Shown: in pieces, positions 49,957-58,704 of the stretch | Numbering within the stretch: the first letter of the stretch is position 1 | How the letters are laid out: the number at the start of each line of letters is the position of its first letter | Origin: JAAXHF01 sp965242605 | GTDB lineage: Bacteria; Desulfobacterota; Binatia; Bin18 | Direction of reading: 5' to 3' | NCBI GenBank assembly: GCA_965242605.1 | Contig: CBDESS010000001.1 | Coordinates: 1,612,001 to 1,676,000 of the forward strand | Length of the DNA stretch: 64,000 nt | Program-made: the position numbers and the translations under genes | Notes under the pieces: generated by a model | Database searches by the model: none | What the model was told of the DNA's origin: nothing | Seen by the model: the letters and a program-made list of their open reading frames with translations, nothing else

Positions 49957-51087
49957 ATGAACCACTCTGGCAGAGGGGCTGTTGTGACGGTTGAATGTCC
50001 GGCGTGTAAGACGCGCTACCGGGTTGACGCGAGCCTGGTGGTGGCAGGCGAGACCTCGTTCGAGTGTTGCCAGGAGGACTGTGGACACATTTTTGCCTAT
50101 ACGCCTCCGGTGATATGGACGGGGAGGTGTCCAGAACCTGATACCGAGCCGGTGAGCTCCTCGTCTCAGCCCGAGTCTGCCCGCCAAAACGAACACCAGG
50201 GCGATCGCGAGGCCGAGTCCAGCGTCAACGCTGCCGATGCGCCAAGCCGCGTCCCGGCATTCGTCCGTCAAGAAATTGAGCTGCCCCCACCGGCCGGGAT
50301 GGATAACCGCGCCGGGCAAACCGGGCATGCGAGGCAGGATGAGGACGATGTGCCGGCCGAACCAGATGGCGGGCCGGTCTCTGAAGACGCCCCAGACATC
50401 CAAGCCGAGCCGCTGACCATGCCAGAGAAAGCGCCGAGGCACGGCCCAGAGTCGAACGCCGGACCGCCGGTGTCCAAGCCGGCTGAGCCGGCCCCCCACA
50501 TAGGCCACGTCGAAGCCGCTTCGCCACCTGCCGACAAGCCACCCGAAGCCCTGCTTTCTGTTCGTGCCGTGTTTGCCGTGATCGGGTCTTTTGTGTGCGG
50601 CTATGCCCTGCTGAGTTATGCGGCACTTTCCTACCCTCGGCAGACAAAGCTGGCACTCCGCCAGCTTCCAGTGGTGGGGCACTTCTTTGCCTCCGAGCCG
50701 TTCTCCGCCCGCCATATTCGGCTGGACAAGCTGAGCGGCAGTTTTTGGCTGAGCAAAGATAACCGTCGGGTGTTTGCCGTCGCCGGCACGGCGCGGAATA
50801 CCGCGAGCGTGTCTGCCAGGCTGGTGCAGATTGAGGGGACGCTCTACAACGGGGTCGGCAAGCAAGTTGGACAGCAACTCGTGTTCTGCGGTCATGAGGC
50901 CAACGCTGCGCTGCTCGAAAGCTTGACGGCCCGTGATATGGATACCATCCAGAAACTCGTACCGCCAAGAGACTTCCACATCCCGGCCGGCCGTGCCGCA
51001 AACTGCCTGCTGGTCTTTACCCGGCCGCCCGGCTCTGTCTCAGAGGTTTCAGGACGGGTGGTGTCTGTTCAGTTTGAAGATACCTAG
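49957..51087 (+). CDS. Zinc-ribbon membrane protein with C-terminal DUF3426
   Basis: The 376-residue protein starts with a zinc ribbon of the MJ0042 type (VECPACKTRYRVDASLV, then FECCQEDCGHIF). It continues with a long acidic Pro-rich linker, one membrane span near residues 205-225 (VFAVIGSFVCGYALLSYAAL) and a DUF3426 domain at the end (FAVAGTARNTASVSARLVQIEG, then GHEANAALLESLT). Such proteins are of unknown function in Deltaproteobacteria. A GTG at 49984 with AGAGGGG before it is an alternative start. It is divergent from plsC. Confidence 0.85.
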   Translation: MNHSGRGAVVTVECPACKTRYRVDASLVVAGETSFECCQEDCGHIFAYTPPVIWTGRCPEPDTEPVSSSSQPESARQNEHQGDREAESSVNAADAPSRVPAFVRQEIELPPPAGMDNRAGQTGHARQDEDDVPAEPDGGPVSEDAPDIQAEPLTMPEKAPRHGPESNAGPPVSKPAEPAPHIGHVEAASPPADKPPEALLSVRAVFAVIGSFVCGYALLSYAALSYPRQTKLALRQLPVVGHFFASEPFSARHIRLDKLSGSFWLSKDNRRVFAVAGTARNTASVSARLVQIEGTLYNGVGKQVGQQLVFCGHEANAALLESLTARDMDTIQKLVPPRDFHIPAGRAANCLLVFTRPPGSVSEVSGRVVSVQFEDT

Positions 51088-51107
51088 AGAATGGCGCGGT
51101 CAGGCCT

Positions 51108-51145
51108 GAGGACGCCGGGACCGGACCGGTCGTCGCGGCGTCCTC
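51108..51145. terminator. Strong dyad between convergent genes
   Basis: A perfect ten-base stem (GAGGACGCCG/CGGCGTCCTC) with an 18-base loop lies between the DUF3426 gene and tatA, which face each other. A short T-rich tail follows on the plus strand. It could stop transcription from both sides. Confidence 0.65.
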
Positions 51146-51158
51146 TTCCTATCTGTCA

Positions 51159-51341
51159 TCACCGCTCTCTTTTGTCCTCGCCGTCTGGCGTGACATCAAT
51201 TTCCGGCGACTTGACCGATTTTCGAAAGTTCTGAATCCCCTTGCCCAGACCCTCGCCAATAGCCGGCAATTTCCGTGCGCCAAAAATGACCAGGACAATA
51301 ACCAGGATGATCAGCAGCTCTCCCATACCAAGACCAAACAT
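51159..51341 (-). CDS. tatA: Twin-arginine translocase subunit TatA/E
   Basis: This 60-residue protein begins at ATG 51341 (MFGLGMGELLIILVIVLVIF), the TatA membrane helix, then GARKLPAIGEGLGKGIQNFR, the amphipathic helix. A charged tail ends it. An upstream extension of 13 residues is unlikely. The Tat partner genes tatB and tatC are not in this window. Confidence 0.95.
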   Translation of the reverse strand: MFGLGMGELLIILVIVLVIFGARKLPAIGEGLGKGIQNFRKSVKSPEIDVTPDGEDKRER

Positions 51342-51380
51342 AATCTTCTTACTATATGCGATGTCTCTGCCCGCCGGCAA

Positions 51381-51416
51381 GGCGGGCGAACCCTTTTCTT
51401 GCAGGCTCCGGCCAGG
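51381..51416. repeat. 36-bp direct repeat, copy 1
   Basis: The same 36 bases occur again at 51444-51479 with a 27-base spacer, a period of 63 bases. The repeats lie between the divergent tatA and TonB-like genes. They may be a tandem duplication or carry regulator sites. Confidence 0.85.
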
Positions 51417-51443
51417 TTCGCAAGGGGGGACGGGTCTTCAAAA

Positions 51444-51479
51444 GGCGGGCGAACCCTTTTCTTGCAGGCTCCGGCCAGG
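51444..51479. repeat. 36-bp direct repeat, copy 2
   Basis: This copy is identical to that at 51381 and ends ten bases before the start of the TonB-like gene. It contains GGAAGG just after its end, which supplies the ribosome site. Confidence 0.85.
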
Positions 51480-51488
51480 AAGGCTAGA

Positions 51489-52625
51489 ATGCAGCCGATG
51501 TCAACGTCCACCCTCACCCTTGTACGCCCCCAGCAGCGCGACCCGCTCGTCCTGTTCCTGCTCCTCTCGCTCCTTTTCCACCTGCTCCTGCTGCTTTTGT
51601 TTCCCGCGCTCAGGCCGGGGGGCCGGCCCGAGGCAGAACAGTTGACCGAGGTGGAACTGCTGCCGGCCGAGGAACCTGAGCGGCTGACCGTTGAGCCAGG
51701 CACTTCTGAGGAAGCGCCAAAAGAAGAGCAGGCCGAAGAGAACAAAGCCGAACCGCCGCCCCAATCCCTGCCCGAGCAGATCGTCAATCCGCCCGATGTC
51801 ATCAATGAGCAGGTCCCGGACCAGACACGCTTCCTGAGCGACCGGAATACCACCGCGGAGGAAGAAACAGTTGCCGTTGGCACGCCGCTGCCGGCCGCAA
51901 ACCCCGAACAGCCCCAGCCACCCCAGGAACCTCCCCAACTCGCCGCGCTCAAACCGCCGCTTGACAACCCGCTGAAGCAGAAAAACCTGGCGGCCCCCGA
52001 CCCGGGCGCTCCCAAGGCCCCAAAACGCAGCCCCCAGTTGTTTGCCAGCCCAGCCGATTTATTAGCCCAGGCGTTTATCAGAGACCGCGGCAAAGAGCAG
52101 GAGCGGCAGGACGAACGGCGCACCCCAACCGGCAACGAGCTGCTGAGCATGGCCCCTCCGGCCCGGCGGAGTCCCTTGTCCCTGCCCGGCCCGGCGGGAA
52201 CGCCGGATCACCTGCCCGACGTGCGTCGCGGCAACATGACCTTGCTCAACACCAAGGCGCACCGGTTTGCCCCGTTTGTCCGTCGGGTAGCCCAGCGCGT
52301 GTTTGAGCATCTGGTGATTGCTCAGCGCAGAAACCTCAGGCTCGACGATGTGATTGCGGCCCGCGACTGGGTAACTATCGAGGCCAAGCTGTCGGGAGAT
52401 GGTGAGCTGGTCGGGTTGGTCTTACGCAGCCGCTCCGGCAGCTATTCAATTGACGAGTCCTTGATGAACGCCTGTGAACAGGGTGCCTGGGATCAGAATC
52501 CTCCGCCAGAAGCCCAGGCCGAAGACGGGTTGATTCATTTTATCTTTCGCTCCGATATCAACGCCCAGTACGACAACCTCGGCCTCAGAGCTATTGTGAC
52601 GTTTCTGCAAGTCGGTCTGAGCTGA
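51489..52625 (+). CDS. TonB/TolA-like energy-transducing protein
   Basis: The 378-residue protein has one N-terminal membrane span (LVLFLLLSLLFHLLLLLLF), then a long Pro/Glu-rich periplasmic spacer (EEAPKEEQAEENKAEPPPQ), and a C-terminal TonB-like domain (DWVTIEAKLSGDGELVGLVL, then SIDESLMNACEQG). ATG 51489 is preferred over 51498; both follow GGAAGG. The layout points to coupling of the inner membrane to outer-membrane receptors or to Tol-Pal. No exbB/exbD or tolQ/tolR gene is adjacent. Confidence 0.75.
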   Translation: MQPMSTSTLTLVRPQQRDPLVLFLLLSLLFHLLLLLLFPALRPGGRPEAEQLTEVELLPAEEPERLTVEPGTSEEAPKEEQAEENKAEPPPQSLPEQIVNPPDVINEQVPDQTRFLSDRNTTAEEETVAVGTPLPAANPEQPQPPQEPPQLAALKPPLDNPLKQKNLAAPDPGAPKAPKRSPQLFASPADLLAQAFIRDRGKEQERQDERRTPTGNELLSMAPPARRSPLSLPGPAGTPDHLPDVRRGNMTLLNTKAHRFAPFVRRVAQRVFEHLVIAQRRNLRLDDVIAARDWVTIEAKLSGDGELVGLVLRSRSGSYSIDESLMNACEQGAWDQNPPPEAQAEDGLIHFIFRSDINAQYDNLGLRAIVTFLQVGLS

Positions 52626-52640
52626 TCCCGTCCTTAATAC

Positions 52641-52692
52641 GGCCGCATCATTTCGTCTTCCCCTCGATCCGTTGAAACGATGCGGCCTTTTT
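52641..52692 (+). terminator. Rho-independent terminator of the TonB-like gene
   Basis: A stem with GGCCGCATC at 52641 pairs with GATGCGGCC at 52679-52687, with TTTC/GAAA extending it, and is followed by five Ts. It begins 16 bases after the stop codon. Confidence 0.85.
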
Positions 52693-52826
52693 CCCTGCCC
52701 CTCTGGGCGAGAGAGAGGGGGTGCCTCGGCTTGCAAAAACCACACCCGGCTGGTAGAGTCCAGGGCTTCACAAGGTGAATCGTCTTGCCTGCCCCTCAAC
52801 CGGAGAAGACGACTCCCCTCTGCTGT

Positions 52827-52899
52827 GGGGCCGTAGCTCAGCTGGGAGAGCGCTAGGATCGCACCCTAGAGGTCGTGGGTTCAAATCCCATCGGCTCCA
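52827..52899 (+). tRNA. tRNA-Ala (anticodon CGC)
   Basis: A 73-base cloverleaf with acceptor stem GGGGCCG/CGGCTCC and the alanine pair G3-U70. The anticodon loop ATCGCAC sits in the stem CTAGG/CCTAG, and the T-arm is GTGGG-TTCAAAT-CCCAT. CCA is not encoded. The first 28 bases are identical to the tRNA-Ala(GGC) at 32172. The C-terminal end of the symporter reading frame on the opposite strand runs into this gene. Confidence 0.93.
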
Positions 52900-54659
52900 T
52901 GTCCCTTCCCATCAGTGTCCACGAGGACCGGCAACCGGACCCGGGGATGCGGATGTCTTCCACCATGTCCTGGACGGCTTGGGCCGGAGGGCGGGTGAGG
53001 GGACGCGACGAGGACCGCCACCCCACAGTTGAGCACCATGCCAAGCCCGCCAATGCCTTCCGGTGAGATGCCCCACAGCCAGTGGGCGGCCGTGTTGGCC
53101 TCGGGGCGGATGAACGTGAAATAGAGGATGTAGAGGCTGGTGAACCCCATCCCGCTGACCATCCCGGCAACCGCGCCGTAGTGGTTCATGCGCGTGGAGA
53201 AAATGCCCAGGACCAGGGCCGGGAAGAAGCTCGCTGCGGCCAGACCAAAGGCAAAGGCTACGACCTCGGCGACAAAGCCCGGCGGGTTGATGCCGAAATA
53301 GCCGGCAAGCAGAATCGCTACGACCGCGGCCAGCCGCGCGGCGCGCAACTCGTGCCGCTCGGTCATGTGAGGGCGGAGGACCTGTTTCATCAGGTCGTGG
53401 GAGATGGAGGTAGACAGGACGAGCAGCAGGCCGGCGGCTGTAGACAGGGCCGCGGCCAGCCCGCCGGCCGCGACGAGGGCCACGAGCCAAGCCGGTAGCC
53501 GGGCCATCTCCGGGGTGGCCAGCACGATGATATCGCGGTCAATGTGCAACTCATTGCCCTGCCAGCCCAGGCCGGTCGCCCGGTCGGCAAAAGCCGGATT
53601 CTGGTCGTTGTAATACTGGATACGGCCGTCCTGATTTTTGTCAACAAAGCGAATCAGGCCGGTATCCTCCCACTTGGAGAACCAGGCGGGCACCTGAGCA
53701 TAGTCGGCGTTGTGGACGCTGGTCAGGAGGGTGGTCCGGGCAAAGGCCGCCACGGCCGGCGCGGTCGCGTACAGGATGACAATAAAGAGCAGCGCCCAGC
53801 CGGCGGAGAGGCGCGCGTCCCTCACCCGAGGAACGGTAAAAAAGCGGGTGATCACATGCGGCAGCCCCGCGGTCCCGACCATCAGCGACAAGGTAATAAA
53901 AAAGACATCAACCACGGTTTTGCTGCCCCGCCCGGTGTACGCGGCAAAGCCGAGGTCCTGGCTGAGCCCGTCGAGCTTATCGAGCAGCGAGACGCCCGGC
54001 TCGGCAGTGAGTTCCGCGCCAAACCCGAGCTGCGGCAGGAGCGTATCGGTCATCAGCAGGGAAAGAAAAACGCTCGGCAGCATATAGGCAAAGATCAACA
54101 CACAGTACTGCGCAACCTGGGTATAGGTAATGCCTTTTTGTCCGCCGGCCACGGCGTAGATGAGGACAAGAGCCATGCCAATGACCACGCCGAGCTCGAC
54201 CGGCACTTCCAAAAACCGGGCAAACACCACCCCCACCCCGCGCATCTGACCGGCCACATAGGTCAACGAGACAAAGATGGCGCAGACCAGGGCGACGATG
54301 CGAGCGGTCTGCGAGTCATACCGCTCGCCAACAAAATCCGGCACGGTGTACTTGCCGAACTTGCGCAGATACGGCGCGAGCAACAGCGCGAGCAGCACAT
54401 AGCCGCCGGTCCAGCCCATGAGATACATGGCACCGTCGCGGCCCAGGAAAGACATCATGCCGGCCATTGAGAGAAACGACGCTGCGCTCATCCAACCGGC
54501 CGCGGTCGCCATGCCATTGGCCACCGCCCCGACCCGGGAGCCGGCAACATAAAAATCGCTGGTTGACTCGGCCTTGGCTCGCCAGGCGATCCCGATATAG
54601 AGGGCAAAGGAGAGTCCGACGATGATGAAGGTCCACAGTTTGACCGGATCGATGTCCAT
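52881..54659 (-). CDS. Sodium/solute symporter large subunit (VC_2705-type), with a frameshift near its 3' end
   Basis: This SSS-family transporter has about 13 membrane spans (TFIIVGLSFALYIGIAWRAK and onwards). It includes an EF-hand-like insert, FVDKNQDGRIQYYNDQNP, typical of its subfamily. ATG 54659 overlaps the stop of the DUF4212 partner gene (TGATG). Close to the end the frame seems to shift: after VLNCGVAVLVASP the natural continuation LTRPPAQAVQDMVEDIRIP lies in the -1 frame, at the GGGG of 52998-53001. Both frames then run into the tRNA gene. Substrate is probably acetate or another small carboxylate. Confidence 0.85.
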   Translation of the reverse strand: MDIDPVKLWTFIIVGLSFALYIGIAWRAKAESTSDFYVAGSRVGAVANGMATAAGWMSAASFLSMAGMMSFLGRDGAMYLMGWTGGYVLLALLLAPYLRKFGKYTVPDFVGERYDSQTARIVALVCAIFVSLTYVAGQMRGVGVVFARFLEVPVELGVVIGMALVLIYAVAGGQKGITYTQVAQYCVLIFAYMLPSVFLSLLMTDTLLPQLGFGAELTAEPGVSLLDKLDGLSQDLGFAAYTGRGSKTVVDVFFITLSLMVGTAGLPHVITRFFTVPRVRDARLSAGWALLFIVILYATAPAVAAFARTTLLTSVHNADYAQVPAWFSKWEDTGLIRFVDKNQDGRIQYYNDQNPAFADRATGLGWQGNELHIDRDIIVLATPEMARLPAWLVALVAAGGLAAALSTAAGLLLVLSTSISHDLMKQVLRPHMTERHELRAARLAAVVAILLAGYFGINPPGFVAEVVAFAFGLAAASFFPALVLGIFSTRMNHYGAVAGMVSGMGFTSLYILYFTFIRPEANTAAHWLWGISPEGIGGLGMVLNCGVAVLVASPHPPSGPSRPGHGGRHPHPRVRLPVLVDTDGKGHGADGI

Positions 54660-54955
54660 CACGAGGCCGCTCCTCGCGTCGGGTCGTGTTCGTCTACGCC
54701 GTAGGCCCGGTCCAGGCGGTTCATGAGCCACACATAGACGAAGATCAGGACAACAAAGACATACAGCGAGCCTTGTTGGGCCATCCAGAACCCCAGTCGG
54801 AAGCCACCCACCCGGACGCTGCCCAGGGCGTCAACACAGAGGATGGACAGGCCAAAAGACACGCCGAACCAGATACTCAATAAGGCCGCCACAATCCTCA
54901 GAGTGTCGCGCCAATAGCTCCGACGGCGCGTCTCAGACAGGGAGGGGTGTTGCAT
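54659..54955 (-). CDS. Sodium/substrate symporter small subunit (DUF4212)
   Basis: The 98-residue protein has two membrane spans (IVAALLSIWFGVSFGLSIL and YVFVVLIFVYVWLMNRLD). GGFRLGFWMAQQGSLYVFV is the DUF4212 signature. It is always encoded just before the VC_2705-type transporter and here overlaps it by four bases. The start is at 54955, with a purine-rich lead. Confidence 0.92.
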   Translation of the reverse strand: MQHPSLSETRRRSYWRDTLRIVAALLSIWFGVSFGLSILCVDALGSVRVGGFRLGFWMAQQGSLYVFVVLIFVYVWLMNRLDRAYGVDEHDPTRGAAS

Positions 54956-55016
54956 GGCGACAGGCTAGCATCATCATGGGGATGACGGAACAGCCTGAAC
55001 CGGCAGCCAGACCGTG

Positions 55017-55069
55017 AAAGACGCCTCGCGACACCAATACGACCCACGGGCACCGTGAGGCGTCTTTTT
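55017..55069 (+). terminator. Long-loop terminator-like dyad
   Basis: AAAGACGCCTC at 55017-55027 pairs with GAGGCGTCTTT at 55057-55067, and five Ts occur at 55065-55069. It lies in the gap between the DUF4212 start and the modC stop, so it may serve the minus-strand mod operon through its A/T symmetry. Confidence 0.5.
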
Positions 55070-55088
55070 CTCCGACGCCGGACAGGGT

Positions 55089-55316
55089 TTACACGCCGGG
55101 CACTTCAAAAACCTCGACTTTGAGCCGCAGCCGCCCTTCCGGGTCCCGGTGCTCCCGGACTATCCCCTGGTAGAGACTCCGACGAAGCGATCCATAGCTG
55201 GCTTCCGTATCGCATCCTGCGCGTTTGACAAAGCGGCCTGTGTACGCTCCCCATGTTCCTGAGGGCAATCCAAAAGGTTGTGTCGTCGTTACCGGGAAGT
55301 GCTGCTCCCCAGACCG
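55089..55316 (-). pseudogene. Possible remnant of a hypothetical protein
   Basis: On the minus strand an open frame without ATG or GTG reads QPFGLPSGTWGAYTGRFVKR, then YGSLRRSLYQGIVREHRD and LKVEVFEVPGV, ending at TAA 55089. The amino-acid pattern looks like real protein, but an in-frame stop cuts it on the 5' side. I recognise no family. The rest of the 54956-55316 gap shows nothing else. Confidence 0.3.
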
Positions 55317-56483
55317 CTACCGAAATTGGCCTGAGGCGGGGCGTTCTCCTTCGTGCAGACGGCACGAGCTCGCCTTGATGACCAGAAAGATCCGCCGCCC
55401 AAGGCGAAGTCCCAACTCCACAAAACTTCGTTCTGTGATTTCAATCGTCAAGGGCGGCAGGCCGGCGGCGAGCTCCGCAGTGACCAGCCCGACCGAGTCG
55501 ACCCAGCACAGCCGGGCAATACGCGCCGGAACAATGTTGCGGGCTGAGAGCCCCTGGGGCCGCTGAGTCGCAATCATAATATCGTTGGCCGGAATACTGA
55601 CCAGCATGAGTGCGCCCGGCCCTGCCTCAGCCTTCATGGTGGTGAACTTGACCCCCGCCTCCCTGTCGGTCCCGAGGGGTTGGTGTCCCAAGCGGACCCA
55701 GCTGGCGCTGGCCTGGGTGTCAAGCAGGCGACACGGCACGATATTTTCAAACCCCTGCTGCTCAGTCAACGAAAAGACATCCGGGTCGGTCAAGACCTGG
55801 CGTGGCTCACCGTGGGCGATTGGAGTGCCCTGTCTGAGCACAATCAGATCGTCGCATAAGGCCTGGACTTCGAGGGGGTCGTGCGACACAAACAGCATCG
55901 GAATCCGAAACTCGGAACGAATGCGGCGGATAAAGGGCAGCAGTTTGCGCCGCAGGGCCAGGTCAAGCGACGCGAACGGTTCGTCAAGCAGCAGCAGGCG
56001 TGGCCCGGAGCAAATCGCCCGGCCCAGCGCCACCCGTTGGCGCTCTCCGCCCGACAGGGTAGTCACGCTGCGGTCGAGCAGCGGACCGAGTTCAAGAATC
56101 TCGGCCACCAGCCGCAGCCTTACCCCGAGCGGGTGGCCGTTGCGGGCCGCCCGTTTGGCACCGGACAGCAGGTTGTGGCGGACATCTTTATGCGGAAAGA
56201 GCAGGCCGTCCTGGGGCACATAGCCGATGTCGCGCCGCTCGGGTTTGACAAAGATGCGGCTGGTCGTGTCCAGCCACACCTCCCCGTCAAGACAAATGAA
56301 GCCGTGGGCTTGGCGGCGCAGTCCACAGATGGTTTCGAGCAGGCTGGTCTTGCCCGAGCCTGACACGCCAAAGATGCCAGTCACCTGGTGATGGGTAGTG
56401 ATATTGACGGCCAGCTCAAACCGGCCCAGCGCCAACCGCACGCGGACAACAAGGCCGTGAGCCGGAGAGGCCAGCGCAGTCAT
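55317..56483 (-). CDS. modC: Molybdate ABC transporter ATPase ModC
   Basis: The 388-residue ATPase has Walker A (GVSGSGKTSLLETICG), the signature LSGGERQRVALGRAI, Walker B (LLLLDEPFASLD) and the switch His in LFVSHDPLE. The C-terminal 140 residues hold a MOP/TOBE-type oxyanion-binding domain (LSARNIVPARIARL). The start overlaps the end of modB by four bases (ATGA). It powers import through ModB; the substrate may be molybdate or tungstate. Confidence 0.93.
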   Translation of the reverse strand: MTALASPAHGLVVRVRLALGRFELAVNITTHHQVTGIFGVSGSGKTSLLETICGLRRQAHGFICLDGEVWLDTTSRIFVKPERRDIGYVPQDGLLFPHKDVRHNLLSGAKRAARNGHPLGVRLRLVAEILELGPLLDRSVTTLSGGERQRVALGRAICSGPRLLLLDEPFASLDLALRRKLLPFIRRIRSEFRIPMLFVSHDPLEVQALCDDLIVLRQGTPIAHGEPRQVLTDPDVFSLTEQQGFENIVPCRLLDTQASASWVRLGHQPLGTDREAGVKFTTMKAEAGPGALMLVSIPANDIMIATQRPQGLSARNIVPARIARLCWVDSVGLVTAELAAGLPPLTIEITERSFVELGLRLGRRIFLVIKASSCRLHEGERPASGQFR

Positions 56484-57163
56484 GGGGCCGCTCTCGGCGT
56501 ACGGGACAGGAGTTCGGCGCTCAGAATGGCGACAATCCCCAGCCCAACGGCCAGCAGCATCAAAAGAGAGGCCTGGCGTGTATCGCCGACCTGCTGGGCA
56601 CTGAAGATGGCCGCGGCCAGGGTCTGGGTCCGGCCCGGAATGTTCCCGGCAATAGTGACGGTCGCCCCAAACTCGCCCAGGGCCCGGGTAAAGCCAAGGA
56701 TGACGCCGGCCAGCAGACCGCGTCTGGCCAGCGGCAGGGTATAGCGAAAAAAGGTGGCCAGCGCGCTGTGGCCCAGGGTTCTGGCCATCATTTCAAGCCG
56801 CGGGTCAATGCCTTCAAAGGTGACTCTGGCGGTGCGGGCGACGAGTGGAAAAGACATCACCGCGGCGGCCAGAGCCGCGGCTCGCCAACTGAGGAGCAGC
56901 CCCAGCTCAAGCCCCAGGGTCTGGCGTCCCAGGGGACCGTCAACGGCGAACAGGCGCAGCAGCACAAAGCCGACCGCGGTCGGTGGCAGAACCAGCGGCA
57001 GGCCGACGAGCGCGGACAGCAGGTCTTTGCCCCGGAAATCGCACCGGGCCAGGGCATAGCCCAGCAGGGTGGCTGGGACCGTCACACAGACCGTAGCGAC
57101 CGAGGCGGTCTTGAGGGTCAGCAGCAGGATGGGCAGGATGGAGAAGATGTCATGAGCTGGCAT
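56480..57163 (-). CDS. modB: Molybdate ABC transporter permease ModB
   Basis: The 227-residue permease has five to six membrane spans. It carries the EAA-like loop typical of this family (ARTLGHSALATFFRYTLPLARRG) and the C-terminal ALGEFGATVTIAGNIPGRTQTL signature that is diagnostic of ModB. It sits between modA and modC and overlaps modC by four bases. Confidence 0.94.
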   Translation of the reverse strand: MPAHDIFSILPILLLTLKTASVATVCVTVPATLLGYALARCDFRGKDLLSALVGLPLVLPPTAVGFVLLRLFAVDGPLGRQTLGLELGLLLSWRAAALAAAVMSFPLVARTARVTFEGIDPRLEMMARTLGHSALATFFRYTLPLARRGLLAGVILGFTRALGEFGATVTIAGNIPGRTQTLAAAIFSAQQVGDTRQASLLMLLAVGLGIVAILSAELLSRTPRAAP

Positions 57164-57217
57164 CAGACTTTGACTCGCTCCTCCACGGGCACGGACGCTG
57201 ATGACCAGTGAGGCATA

Positions 57218-58081
57218 TCATTGTCCGTGCCCGGTGTCCGGTCGGACAGCAAGTGATGGGTCAATGACGAAGCCATAGCTGACAAACACTGCCCGGGCCT
57301 CAGGACCGCTCAGAAAGTCGAGAAAGCGCCGGGCCAGGGCGGGGTTGGAACGGCCTGTAACCGCCGCCGCGCAGTACACAATCGGCTGCCGGGGCAGGGC
57401 CGGCACCTCATAGCGGACCGCCACCCGGGACGAGCGGGCGGCGTCAGTCCGGTATACGATGCCAATGATGGCCGGGTCGGATTCGACCAGGCCCAGGGCG
57501 GCCTGCACATCCGGTGTTGGTGCGAGCCGGTCTTTGAGCAGCTCCCAGAGGCTGTGCTCGCCGACCCGGACCGATTGCAGAAACGCCTTGGCATAGCGAC
57601 CGGCCGGTGCCCCGTCTGGATTGGCCAGGGCCAGAAACGAAAAGTCGGCCTCGGCCAACTGGCGGGGATCGGTCAGCCTCAGGGTGGCATCCTGGTGGCC
57701 GATCACCACCAGTCGGTTGGACACGAGATTGCGGCGGCTGTCGGCGAGCAGCCGGCCGGCCCGTTCAAGAACATCAACCCAGCGGACATCCGCGGACAGA
57801 AACACATCGGCCACCGGGGCGGCCTCAATCTGCTGGGCCAGGGTGTGTGAGCCGGCAAAATTATAGACCAGTTCAACGCCCTGGTCCTGGCCGAAACGCT
57901 GGCCGAGGTCTTTCACCAGGTCTTGGAGACTGGCCGCGGCAAACACCAGCAGGGCCGGCCTGTCCGGGTCCTGGCTCAAGCGGCAGCCGGGGAGGCTGGC
58001 GGACAAGATGGCCACGAGGACCGGCACGATCCCGAGCCGGCGGCGCGCTGGCAAGCCGCTCAAGCGATACGCGTAGTCCAT
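57218..58081 (-). CDS. modA: Molybdate-binding lipoprotein ModA
   Basis: The 287-residue binding protein starts at ATG 58081. A lipobox (LPGC) near residue 33 suggests it is anchored as a lipoprotein. The core is FAAASLQDLVKDLGQRF, then YNFAGSHTLAQQIEAAPVAD and FLSADVRWVDVL, with the substrate-site Ser typical of ModA. The C-terminal part is TGRSNPALARRFLDFLSG. The upstream in-frame extension lacks support. The neighbouring aldehyde oxidoreductase suggests tungstate as an alternative ligand. Confidence 0.93.
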   Translation of the reverse strand: MDYAYRLSGLPARRRLGIVPVLVAILSASLPGCRLSQDPDRPALLVFAAASLQDLVKDLGQRFGQDQGVELVYNFAGSHTLAQQIEAAPVADVFLSADVRWVDVLERAGRLLADSRRNLVSNRLVVIGHQDATLRLTDPRQLAEADFSFLALANPDGAPAGRYAKAFLQSVRVGEHSLWELLKDRLAPTPDVQAALGLVESDPAIIGIVYRTDAARSSRVAVRYEVPALPRQPIVYCAAAVTGRSNPALARRFLDFLSGPEARAVFVSYGFVIDPSLAVRPDTGHGQ

Positions 58082-58347
58082 TGTCCAGGGGTTCTTTTTT
58101 CCAGATTTTCCGCTACGATGCCCAGCCGTGCCGGCCGGTCCGCTGAGGTCACGCCCTGACCCTAGCCGAAGCCGGGACCCTGAAGCAAGACGGGAGCGGG
58201 CTGGCCGGTCCGGCGGCGGTACTGTAGACCGACGGGATGGTGTCACCGCCATTGAGCCAGTCTTTGAAGACACTTCCGCAGAGGTATGGGCAATCACACA
58301 TGGTCATCAGCGGCGACCTTGCCAGCATTGCGGGGCAAGTCTTTCGG

Positions 58348-58686
58348 TCATCTCTTTGATTGCGGCGATAAACCCTTTATCCGTGGTGAGGGTATGCGCA
58401 TTCTCCCCCGTCGAAAGAACATTCTCTTCGCATCGTTTCCGAATCGCATCACCGTTTCCGCCTCGCGCATCAAAGTCAGCCGCCCTGGCCTGGGCTTCCC
58501 GTACACTCCTGTAAGGCCGTTTTCGGCCCCTCTCATAAACCCCTCATTAAATTGGTGGCTCGGAGAGAGCCTTTCAAAATATCTCCGAGCCGCCTCATTC
58601 TCCGGTCTCCGACCGGTCGGTTCATCTCCTTCACCGGAGCATGACGAAGCGAACAGAGCGGACAGCAGGGGTAGAAAAATCCTCAT
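58348..58686 (-). CDS. Small putative lipoprotein
   Basis: The 112-residue protein starts at ATG 58686 after AAGGAGAGG. MRIFLPLLSALFASSCSGEG is a signal peptide with a Ser-Ser-Cys lipobox. The mature part is basic and helical (RRYFERLSPSHQFNEGFM) and belongs to no family I recognise. A decayed relative with a nearly identical signal-peptide DNA sequence lies at 58705-59110, so this is one of two copies. Confidence 0.65.
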   Translation of the reverse strand: MRIFLPLLSALFASSCSGEGDEPTGRRPENEAARRYFERLSPSHQFNEGFMRGAENGLTGVYGKPRPGRLTLMREAETVMRFGNDAKRMFFRRGRMRIPSPRIKGLSPQSKR

Positions 58687-58704
58687 TGCCTCTCCTTCTG
58701 GGTA

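Noticed and set aside
51381..51479. CRISPR-like array
   Set aside because: There are only two repeats, one spacer of 27 bases and no cas gene nearby.
52853..52900. Peptide ending in MGFEPTTSRV-type sequence
   Set aside because: This is the antisense translation of a tRNA gene, a common artefact.
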